This document shows positions 56,214 through 64,000 of a DNA stretch of 64,000 bases, piece after piece (position 1 is the stretch's first letter; every line of letters begins with the position of its first letter). The stretch lies in NCBI GenBank assembly GCA_035610365.1, contig CM069439.1:21527533-21591532 (forward strand), read 5' to 3'. A program made the translations under genes and the position numbers. Source of the DNA: Aquatica leii. Its lineage: Eukaryota > Arthropoda > Insecta > Coleoptera > Lampyridae. The notes under the pieces are model-generated. The model was not told the DNA's origin, did not search any database, and worked only from the letters and a program-made list of their open reading frames with translations.

Positions 56214-56447
56214 TTCTTATAAAAACTTTCTTAAGGTGTTCTAATTCATTTTGTAATTTATCTTGATGACAAATTATTATATAATGTGCGAATCGTCCCA
56301 AGTTTCTGATCTGGGTGATGATGAGAATTTGCGTTTATGTATTGATCTGAATGTGTTGGTTTCCGATAAACTGAATGTATTAAAATACAATCTGGTTTTC
56401 TTTCTATTTTTATATCAAGAAAAGGTAAGGTACGTGAGGTGTTTCGA

Positions 56448-56640
56448 GTGATTAATGCAGGAGATATTTAGAGATTAAAAAGTATTTATTCAACCTTACA
56501 CGTTACATTAGAATGTGGTACAATACATACGATTGATACGATACAATTGACAATGCCCAATGCTGTTGGTCTGAACTTAGCTATTATTTTTACAATGCAA
56601 TGTTGCCACAACTCTTATTCTACCAAACCAGGATACAACT
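56448..56640 (-). repeat. Gypsy 3' long terminal repeat (approximate)
   Basis: On the minus strand a purine-rich tract, AAGAGGGAGGAC, is followed by AGTTGTATCC, a usual LTR start. The far border near 56448-56456 is uncertain. Confidence 0.5.
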
Positions 56641-57228
56641 GTCCTCCCTCTTAAGATATAACTACAAATCTAAAACTACTCTAGGTTTTATAATTCTTTT
56701 AGATCTAACATTCACTGGAATGTTTTCAGTTAGTCTCACATCATCTGTTTGCTCAGAAATATTAATTTCTGGTACATATCCTACTTTATCATTACTACAG
56801 CTAGGTTCGTCTACAGCTACCATATCAGTCTTATTGTTAAACTGTATAATTTGGTTAGTGTGGAGTTTGCTATAAAGATTGGTATCAAAAATATGACACA
56901 TGTACATTCTAGACCCCATAAACCCTTCTATTCGCGCCTTTGTTCACTTACTACCTTTTTCCTTAAAGTTTCTTACATACACTACTTCCCCAATACTGAA
57001 TTTTTTTATATCATTATCCTAGTGAGTCTCTTCCTCTTTTCTAACAGATTTAATGAGATCAAATTTTATTGTTATATTCTTCCCAAATACTTTAACAGCT
57101 GGCGATTCACTTGTATTAGAATGAATCGTGTTCCAATACCACAACAAATAGCGTGATAGCAAGGTAGAAACCGAATTACCTTTATTGTTAGAATCAAGAA
57201 GAGCTTTCTCTAGACCTTTTTTTTATTA

Positions 57229-57236
57229 CTTAACAG
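57229..57236. repeat. Target duplication of hAT 2 (left)
   Basis: CTTAACAG, identical to 61758-61765. Confidence 0.9.
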
Positions 57237-57336
57237 TAGGGTTGCCAGATGTGTTTGAGAAAAAAACGGACAACTTTAGATGTTTTTTATTAACCTGATA
57301 AATACCTATTACTGAAATGGCACAACAGTTTACAAA

Positions 57337-58176
57337 TTACTTTTTTATATATTTAGCATTTGATGATACTGCGTTTAACAAAAGTTTATTGGATGATATC
57401 TCATTTTTAAATTCAGTGCAACTAGCACTTATATTGAAGAAAACACACAATTCACTTTTTACAGTGTTTATGGCGAGACGATTTCTTTCGTCAGTCCATA
57501 CATTTCCCATGACGCTAAAGATTCGTTCTACAAAAGCGTTGGATACAGAAACACTACAGACAAACTGCACAATTTTTAACAAATTCGGTGTTTTTTCTTT
57601 TTTCAAAAAATTGCACCACATATTAATGAAGTTGCTTTCAAGTGAAGAAAACACACTTTGAAGTGCAGCCAGCTCTTCGTAAATATGTTCGGGAGGAGTT
57701 TGCTGCTTCCATGGAGATATTGACCATAATTCGAGCAATTGCTTTACGATACCTGAATCATTACTTATTTGTTTTAATACTTTTATAGAGCAATCTTAAG
57801 CAACATAAGAAATGTGGTGCTTGATACTATGGTAAACCTCAGTTAATTCGGCAATACTGACTTTTTCACTTTGTGCGCTGCCTTTCGGTGTAAAGAAAGA
57901 CTTCATCCTCTGAGACATGGCTACAGCACTTTTACACTCTTTGTGCTTCTTTGACGCAGCGTGATGCGTTAATGCTTTTAAGCCATCATAATCTACAGTG
58001 AACGTATTTTTACACAATTTGCAATAGCCTTTTGTGTTGCCATCGTCACATTTACTTAACCAAAAAAATCGCGATTTCCAGTCAACATTATAGTAGCAAA
58101 TTTTTCTTACCTTCTTAGGTGGAGTTACTTTGCTAGTAGATGCTTCCTCGTCTTCCATTTTGACACACACAAACAC
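57337..58176 (-). pseudogene. hAT 2 transposase, internally deleted
   Basis: The start at 58176 (or MEDEEAST a few codons later) leads to a BED-like zinc finger: YCKLCKNTFTV then HHAASKKH. A stop codon at 57796-57798 (after HHISYVA, where related proteins have Gln) is the only break; the same frame then continues to 57337. The end carries the hATC dimerisation block, VSNAFVERIFSVMGNVWTDERN and a KSELCVFFN helix. At about 280 codons it is half the usual 500-600: the RNase H-like catalytic core is missing between the finger and the C-terminal block. It therefore cannot have been autonomous, whatever the stop. Confidence 0.8.
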
Positions 58177-58248
58177 GACAGTAACACAAACAATGAAATA
58201 TGTATTGATGCCGTTCAGAGGGCGACGTGAACACTCTTCTAACTAATT

Positions 58249-58635
58249 GTATCGTTGTAGAATTTGACGATACAAGAGTTCAAGAAAAAATAAATTCAAC
58301 GTCTTCAAGAAGGAAAACGCTGCGGTAAATGCTGGATTTCGAAATAAATGTAAACGCCTCGAATTAAAGAAAACTTAAAAATTTTAATGCACTAAACTGT
58401 ACACTGATAATACAAAAACGCAGTATAAACAGATTGTAATAACTATAATTGTGCCGATACTTGGGCATACAAGGAGGTATCAAGTATGCACCTTAGCACC
58501 CTTAACAATACACTGCCCTATTTAGCAACGCCACACGCTAAAGGTAAGCAACCCGCAAGCGCTAACAACACAAAACTTAACAAGCGGTAAAAATTTAAAT
58601 AATTTAAATATTTATAGATTCTACGAAACTGTACA
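58249..58635 (-). repeat. BEL/Pao 2 3' long terminal repeat
   Basis: Starts TGTACAGTTTCGTA on the minus strand at 58635, right after the purine tract AAGGCGGGGAG. The far border is a guess at a TG near 58249. Confidence 0.6.
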
Positions 58636-61420
58636 CTCCCCGCCTTGAAATCACTCAGATTTCAACAACTTAAATAAAACTACGTGTGACAACTTCAAAT
58701 AAGTAACATACAAGTTAGATCAACGTAATAAAAATAAGTAGAAGTACAATAAATCTAAACTTCAATATCCAAAATAAAAGAAAGACTAAACTCAAAATAT
58801 TAGTACGTTTAAGCCCAAGTCCTTAGCGCAAGCGTCTACTTGAATTATTGCGAGACCTAGTAAATGGCGAGCGAAGTTAAACTAGGTAGGCAACACACAC
58901 AACCGATGCACTGAACGCCGCACGACACTTCCGTTGGATAGTTTCACAGAGGCTGCGCGAAGCACGTTGTCGTGCCCATGATGAAGCTGAACGACACGTC
59001 CAAGATGCCACTGAAGTGGTGGTAAGTTGTCATCTTGGAGCAAGACGCAGGAATTGAGACAGAGAAGATCAGGCAGATGCTTGAACCATTTCTGACGTCG
59101 TTGAAAATCAGTGACTACCTCTTTACTCCACCGTCTCCAGAAATGTTGAACTAATTTTTGAGATCGTTGGTACGTTTGCAAGCGATTATCCATGATGTGA
59201 GTAAGATCGGGTTCGGGTAATAAATTTAAAGGACGGCCTATGAGGAAGTGACCAGGAGACAGAGGAGTAAGGTCATCAGGATCCGGTGAAATTCGGGATA
59301 ACGGCCTCGAATTTAGAATCGACTCTATCATTGTTAGAGACGTATACAATTGTTCGAAAGTTAAATTCGCGTTACCGAGGACTCGTCTTAGATGTGTTTT
59401 AACAGATTTAACAGCTCCTTTCTAAAGGCCGCCTTCATGGGGAGACCTTGGGTTTATAAAATCCCATTTAATTGAACTTTTATACAAATAACTAGTAATT
59501 TTGTCATGAGATTGTTTTGTATGTAATAATGAGTACAAATTATCAATCTTAGTCTTAGCACCGCGAAAATTAGTTGCATTATCACTTGATATACAGTTAG
59601 GAATGCCTCTACGGGCAATAAATCTTTTAAGAGTATTTAAAAAAGCGTCTGTAGACAAGGAAGTAACAAGCTCTAAATGTATGGCACGAGTCACCATACA
59701 GACAAATACGCATATATAGCATTTTGTAAGACGCGCACCCCTTGTGACTCTGTCTTTTATCATTATTGGGCTTGCATAGTCTAGGCCGACGTTATAAAAA
59801 GGGTTAACAGGATTTAACCGTGAAACTGGCAAATTTCCCATCATGGGATGCCGAATAAGTGGTTTGGCTTTGAAGCACCGAATGCAATTCTTTAAAAGTT
59901 TTTTAATGTGAGCTAGGCCACCGATTGGCCAGAAACGCTCTCTAATATTATAGAGCAATTGTTGAGCACCACCGTATAGTAGCTCCTTATGATAGTTTCG
60001 AACGATTAGTTCAGTAAATTTGTGAGACTTGGGCAATAATAGTGGATGTTTTTTGTCGTACTTAAAATCTGAATTAATTAATCTGGCCCCTACACGGAGG
60101 AATCCGTTGGTATCCAAAAAAGGATTCAATGATTGAATATTAGACGACTTTAAGTTACGATTATTTTTTATGTGATTAATTTCTGTAGCGAAAGACTGGT
60201 GTTGACATAACTTAGTCAATGTTAATAAAGAACCATTGAGTTCATTGATCTTTAATGGGCCAGTTAGTTTGTCAGGACTGCGGCAATTGTAAATAAATCT
60301 GCGAACGTAAGAAAAAACTCTTTGTAACTTACCTAGGGATGAATATAATTCGAAAATTGAATTTCTTGGTTGAGTTACGGTTGCATTTATTAAAATCGTG
60401 CTCTTTCTTTCAGTGTATTCATTCAAGTCAATGATATTAGGGTTGATGTCCCATTGAAATTCCTTATTAAGAAGAAATTCTGGGCCTTGAAACCATAACT
60501 GATTAGAGGTTAAATCAATAATACTTGTCCCGCGTGATACTAAATCTGCAGGATTATTGGACGTGGCAACGTGATACCAATCCTGAATGTTAGTACATTC
60601 TTGAATAACTGCGATGCGATTTGCGACAAAAACATTATATTTATTTGGAACAGAATTGATCCAACTTGAGACGATTTTTGAATCCGTTCACAGAAAAACC
60701 TTATGAAAAATGATGTCTAGAGTATTGAGTGTTTTAAAACACCATTGTGCCATTAATACGGGGGCACAAAGCTCTAACCGAGGAATAGTGATTGTGCGCA
60801 AGGGGGCGACCTTTGATTTGGAAAATAATAAATTGTTGCGAACGCAACCATCTGAGAAGACGTAGCGTAGATAAAAACAACAACCATATGCCACCGAACT
60901 GCTATCGCAAAAGCCGTGCAATTTGACCTGCAAATACCAAACAGGAAAGGTGACTTACTGAGAACACGTGCAAGAATAAGAGGGATTTGAAGATGCCGAC
61001 GCGGTCCAACGTGGAATGTAAATGTTGCCCAAGAACTCGAGTTGGCCTTTATAGTCGGACCATTGGGACATAATATCTTCTGGAATCGGATCGTCCCATT
61101 CAAGACCGAGTTGCCATAGCCTTTGAATGAATAGCTTGCCTCGAACGACAAGCGGAGAAAAGAACCCTAAAGGGTCAAAAATTTTAGAAACGATAGATAA
61201 AATTTGCCTTTTGGTGGGCACTGAATTGTCGTTGGGCAAATTGATTTTACAAAATAAGTAATCGTTTAAAGCATTCCAATGAATACCTAGAGGTTTCGAA
61301 TCAGAACATTCTTCCATGCGTAGAATAGCTAATTCGACGTTTTCGGAACTCGAAGTATCGAAAACCTCCGCTATGTTTAAGAGGAATTTACGAATTGTAA
61401 ATCCTGACGAAGAGAGTATG

Positions 61421-61475
61421 CAAGCGGTAAAAATTCAAATAATTTAAATATTTATAGATTATACGAAACTGTACA
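61421..61475 (-). repeat. BEL/Pao 2 5' long terminal repeat piece
   Basis: 55 bp matching 58581-58635 with two differences. Confidence 0.75.
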
Positions 61476-61757
61476 TAGCTACTAAACAGAGCGCGCGAGA
61501 GACGGACGACCGACGACATACGGACGGGATATTCAGTTGTGGGACAGGGAAGAAAGTCGATGTGCGCGCTATCTATCTACCTACATACAATCCTACTTGT
61601 TGTGTTGGTTGTCGCCTGTCGGCAGAAGCACCAAATATTAGGCGAAATTTCTTTAAAACCGGACAATCTTATGTCCGGTTTACCCAATTTTTCTTGACCG
61701 GACAAACATAAAGAAAACCGGATTGTCCGGTCGAAAACCGGACGTCTGGCAACTCTA

Positions 61758-61765
61758 CTTAACAG
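61758..61765. repeat. Target duplication of hAT 2 (right)
   Basis: CTTAACAG, identical to 57229-57236. Confidence 0.9.
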
Positions 61766-62630
61766 TGTTATCTGCTGCACCGTTACTAGATGAATCATAA
61801 TACGGTGAAGTAATATGTTTAATTCCATTTTTAGTAAAAAATTCGTTCATACTTTCTGAAATAAATTGAGTTCCAATATCTGAAACTACAAGTTTGGGAA
61901 TACCAAAACGTGCAAAAATTTCGCGAAATTTTTCGATTGTCGTCATGGCGTTAATTGAATTTATTTCTAAAACTTCTGGCCACTTGCTATAAGAGTCAAT
62001 GATCCCTTATAAACTTTGGTTGTTTTTAGCCATAATTTTGAAATTACTCTTTTAGGTTGATCTCTTGTACTTGCACAAACTTTGCAAGATGAAATCATAT
62101 CTATAATGTCTTTATCTAAACTAGGCCAGTAAAAATAAGACCTTGTTAGACTTCTGGTTTTAGTAATACCTAGATGAGAAGTATGTAATTCACGTAAAAT
62201 AAATTTTCTGCAACTATTTGGTATTACAAATTTATGCATTATTAAGTTACCTTCTATATTCAATTTTGTTCTTTTATCAAAATATTTTTTCATATCGGCA
62301 TTATTAGGGCTAAGATAATTTGGCCAACCGTTTCGAAAGTAAGAAAATACTTGGGTAAACACTTTATCTTTTTGAGTTGCTTGCTTTAATTGTTCATAAT
62401 TAACTGAAGTTTCTAAAGTAATAAAATGCAAATAATTACTACAATCCGACTCATCTTGAGACAAATAAATGAATTAAAGTAGAAGTCGAGATAAAGCGTC
62501 AGCATTAAGATTTTTCCCTTTTACATAAACTATCTCGAATTCGTAATAGCGAAGGCTTTCACGGCCGGAGTCTATACTAACATAAGAACGTCTTCCGGGT
62601 TTGATCCGTGTCAATGTTGTAACCGAAGCT

Positions 62631-62671
62631 GCCAACGTTTCGCCCACTTTCGTAAGGGGCTTCATCAGGGC
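62631..62671 (-). ncRNA. Minimal hammerhead ribozyme motif, Penelope-like element 1
   Basis: On the minus strand: GCC, CUGAUGA, then stem II with GCCC and GGGC (extended by CUU/AAG) around a short loop, then GAAACGUU and GGC. All conserved core positions are present: CUGANGA, GAA, a mini stem III A-CG-U, and U before the predicted cut. Stem I GCC/GGC pairs. This is the layout reported for Penelope-like elements; activity not tested. Confidence 0.7.
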
Positions 62672-62873
62672 GTGAGAGAAATCGAAGAATTCAAACAAGC
62701 AAACGAAATCTAACTAAACACTTCTCAAAAGCTAGGTATTCAACTTGTGAACTATGCCAGATTCTAAACTCAGAAAAGGTAAGAAAGAGAACGATAAACT
62801 TGAGAAAGCAAACGAAAATCTAACAAAGAACCACTACAGAGTTAGGCAATTAACTTGTGAACCAAGCCAGATT

Positions 62874-64000
62874 CTAAACTCCATAGAAGTGACTAAAAAG
62901 AAATAGTCTCCGTTTATAAAGAAGAAGTATGGTTAAGCTCGACTCTGATTGGGTTACGGTTGAACAAGGGCGTGTTTTCGATAAAGGACTAATGACCGGG
63001 AACCAAAGAGAGGATAGCTCGAAACCATGATAACGATTGAAGTTATTGGGGTGTTTGATGATTTCTATGCTTTCTCGAAATTTCCTGTTAAAAAAGAATG
63101 GAGATTTGGCAATCACCGAAACGTTATCAAAATCTATCTTGTGACCTGTAGTGAAATGATGTTCAGCAACCGCAGACTTAGAAATATGCCTTTTCCTTAT
63201 ACAACGATCATGTTCTGAAATGCGAGTAATGACGAAACGACCGATCTCACCAATGTAGACTAAACCACATGAACAAGGAATTTGGTATACACCTTGAGAT
63301 GAAAGTGTAGAAAATTTGTCCTTGGGAGAAGGAAGAATCTGGGAGATTTTGCCTGTCGAGTAGAAAATAGGTTTGATACCATTCTTACGAAAAAGTTTCC
63401 CTATTTGATCTGTAACCTTGTGAATGTAGGGTAAAAATGCCAATTTCGGATTGGATTCGGGAGTAGAAATGTTCTTAGGTAATCGAGTACGTGGATGTAG
63501 ACGACGATTAATAACTCTATAAATATCTCGCTTCATATAACCATTGTTCACTAAAGTTCTAGTAAGATGAGAGAGTTTCGAGTCTAGATTCTCAGGTTGA
63601 CAAATAGAAAAAGCGCGATGAACCAAAGATTCTATAACAGAACGTTTCTGTGCAGGATGATGATGAGACGAAGCATGAAGGTATCTATCAGTATGGGTGG
63701 GTTTGCGATAAACAGAATGGCCCAGAAGTCCGTCGGGCTTACGAGTCACAAGAACGTCAAGAAATGGGAGAGAACCATTACTTTCGATTTCCATAGTGAA
63801 TTTGATATCCAAGTGTTGATTGTTAAGATGATTAAGAAACTTAGACAATTCGAGATGACCATGAGGCCAAACAATAAACGTGTCGTCAACATACCTAAAC
63901 CAAACTTTGGGTTTTAATATTGATGATTCCAAAGCAACCGTTTCAAAAGATTCCATAAAAATGTTAGCTACAACAGGTGGTAGAGGAGGAGCCATAGCAG
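62874..64000 (-). CDS. Penelope-like reverse transcriptase plus GIY-YIG endonuclease (partial)
   Basis: A single uninterrupted frame of more than 370 codons that enters from beyond the window end. It opens inside the RT fingers at AMAPPLPPVVANIFM (usually AMGSPLSPV). The active site is WFRYVDDTFIVWPHG; downstream come SLPFLDVLVTRK, HSVYRKPTHTDRYLH and SSHHHPAQKRSV, all diagnostic of Penelope-like RTs, which are related to telomerase. After residue 200 comes the linker LPYIHKVTDQIGKLFRK, and near residue 235-290 the GIY-YIG nuclease (GVYQIPCSCG, LVYIGEIGR, R-x-x-EH, a CCHH-type CSCG insert). It ends RRLFLFSHFYGV at 62874. No stop within the part seen, so this may be a young copy. Two residues in the LPP block differ from the usual motif. 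Confidence 0.85.
   Translation of the reverse strand, partial: AMAPPLPPVVANIFMESFETVALESSILKPKVWFRYVDDTFIVWPHGHLELSKFLNHLNNQHLDIKFTMEIESNGSLPFLDVLVTRKPDGLLGHSVYRKPTHTDRYLHASSHHHPAQKRSVIESLVHRAFSICQPENLDSKLSHLTRTLVNNGYMKRDIYRVINRRLHPRTRLPKNISTPESNPKLAFLPYIHKVTDQIGKLFRKNGIKPIFYSTGKISQILPSPKDKFSTLSSQGVYQIPCSCGLVYIGEIGRFVITRISEHDRCIRKRHISKSAVAEHHFTTGHKIDFDNVSVIAKSPFFFNRKFRESIEIIKHPNNFNRYHGFELSSLWFPVISPLSKTRPCSTVTQSESSLTILLLYKRRLFLFSHFYGV

Larger units (their letters stand above)
55440..56447 (-). mobile_element. Penelope-like element 2, 3' part
   Basis: Minus strand. Just inside the Gypsy border, 56440-56262 reads TLPFLDIKI and HSVYRKPTHSDQYI then SHHHPDQK, the last RT segment of Penelope-like elements. 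The frame 56213-55677 carries the GIY-YIG endonuclease: CGVYQVSC, KVYIGETGRT (GIY-YIG equivalents) and KEHRRHLR, later REIIKHTNNYNRD-type sequence and TWLPVIS. A hammerhead-like motif follows at 55467-55505. The 5' part of the element lies beyond the Gypsy fossil, outside the window or lost. Confidence 0.75.
58249..61475 (-). mobile_element. BEL/Pao LTR-retroelement fossil 2, broken
   Basis: A virus-like element copy on the minus strand inside hAT 2. Parts seen in order: a piece of long terminal repeat at 61421-61475, reverse transcriptase C-terminal region in 60955-61317 (SKIFDPLGFFSPL), RNase H-like region near 60688-60933, integrase in 59422-60426 with zinc-binding and core parts, the DUF5641 tail at 58882-59349 (GHFLIGRPL), a purine tract next to 58636, and the 3' long terminal repeat at about 58249-58635. 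The two repeat pieces match at 53 of 55 positions, so the insertion is fairly young. It is broken and incomplete. Confidence 0.8.
57237..61757 (-). mobile_element. hAT transposon 2, carrying a BEL/Pao fossil
   Basis: Ends read TAGGGTTGCCAGA at 57237 and, on the other strand, TAGAGTTGCCAGACGT from 61757, with subterminal CGGAC / GTCCGG motifs repeated many times near the right end (61660-61745). An exact 8 bp duplication flanks it. The transposase is at 57337-58176 on the minus strand; the BEL/Pao fossil sits in its upstream region. Confidence 0.9.
56448..62553 (-). mobile_element. Gypsy LTR-retroelement fossil, broken, interrupted by a hAT
   Basis: A virus-like element copy on the minus strand, now in two blocks, 56448-57228 and 61766-62553, because the hAT at 57237-61757 inserted into its integrase. 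Parts seen: the end of RNase H near 62480-62550 (VYVKGKNLNADALSRL), the integrase zinc-binding region near 62080-62240, the integrase core near 61780-61946 (VSDIGTQF), integrase C-terminal sequence in 56662-57230, and a 3' long terminal repeat at about 56448-56640 preceded by a purine-rich tract. Its 5' side ends where Penelope-like element 1 begins. Broken; moderately old. Confidence 0.75.
62551..64000 (-). mobile_element. Penelope-like element 1 (runs off the window)
   Basis: Minus strand, inserted in the Gypsy RNase H region; the 3' border is near 62551, where the Gypsy frame resumes. It contains the RT/GIY-YIG frame (62874 to the window end), an untranslated region and a hammerhead-like motif at 62631-62671. 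The 5' part lies outside the window. Confidence 0.8.

Noticed and set aside
1-64000. CRISPR arrays, bacterial operons, tRNA or rRNA genes
   Set aside because: None seen; base composition and elements are those of an animal genome.

Overview
The window looks like gene-poor, AT-rich chromosomal DNA from an animal, most likely an insect. I infer this from the mix of element families: mauritiana-type mariner, Tc1/IS630 relatives, pogo, piggyBac, hAT, Mutator-like, PIF/Harbinger, Helitron, R1-type LINE, BEL/Pao and Gypsy elements, and Penelope-like elements. I found no host protein-coding gene, rRNA, tRNA or CRISPR array that I could support. Nearly every long reading frame belongs to a mobile element, and most carry breaks.

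Layout. 0-7 kb: four piggyBac pieces in both orientations, one TA-flanked MITE (1073-1914) and one complete-ended mariner (4635-5840). 7-9.4 kb: unassigned. 9.4-12 kb: a well-bounded element with CACTG ends, 120-130 bp inverted repeats and one broken but single-frame transposase of an unnamed family. 12-15.1 kb: a foldback element and two related piggyBac relics side by side. 16.4-19 kb: an old BEL/Pao fossil. 22.5-25.3 kb: a complete-ended pogo element next to an older IS630-type relic. 26.5-30.5 kb: an internally deleted piggyBac, a LINE and a young foldback MITE. 31.3-32.4 kb: a minisatellite-like array and a 338 bp tandem duplication.

33.8-40.9 kb is a nest. A Tc1-like relic encloses a GATGGG-ended element. 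That encloses a pogo-type MITE, which carries an intron-containing IS630 transposon, and beside the MITE sits a DD41D transposon whose terminal inverted repeats are about 790 bp long. 42-51.4 kb is an R1-type LINE split by a hAT-Charlie element (exact 8 bp target duplication), which itself carries a short Helitron with readable ends. 51.4-53.6 kb holds a FLYWCH-type Mutator-like relic and a Harbinger derivative lying inside a short-period array.

55.4-64 kb is a second nest: a Penelope-like element cut by a Gypsy fossil; the Gypsy fossil cut by a hAT (exact 8 bp target duplication) and by a second Penelope-like element; and the hAT cut by a BEL/Pao fossil. Both Penelope-like elements carry what I read as minimal hammerhead ribozyme motifs near their 3' ends.

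The strongest candidates for something under-described are the CACTG element with its unnamed transposase, the DD41D element with very long inverted repeats, the spliced IS630 transposase, and the dispersed 15-16 bp repeat arrays. All calls come from reading the sequence and from memory of family motifs; no database search was possible.
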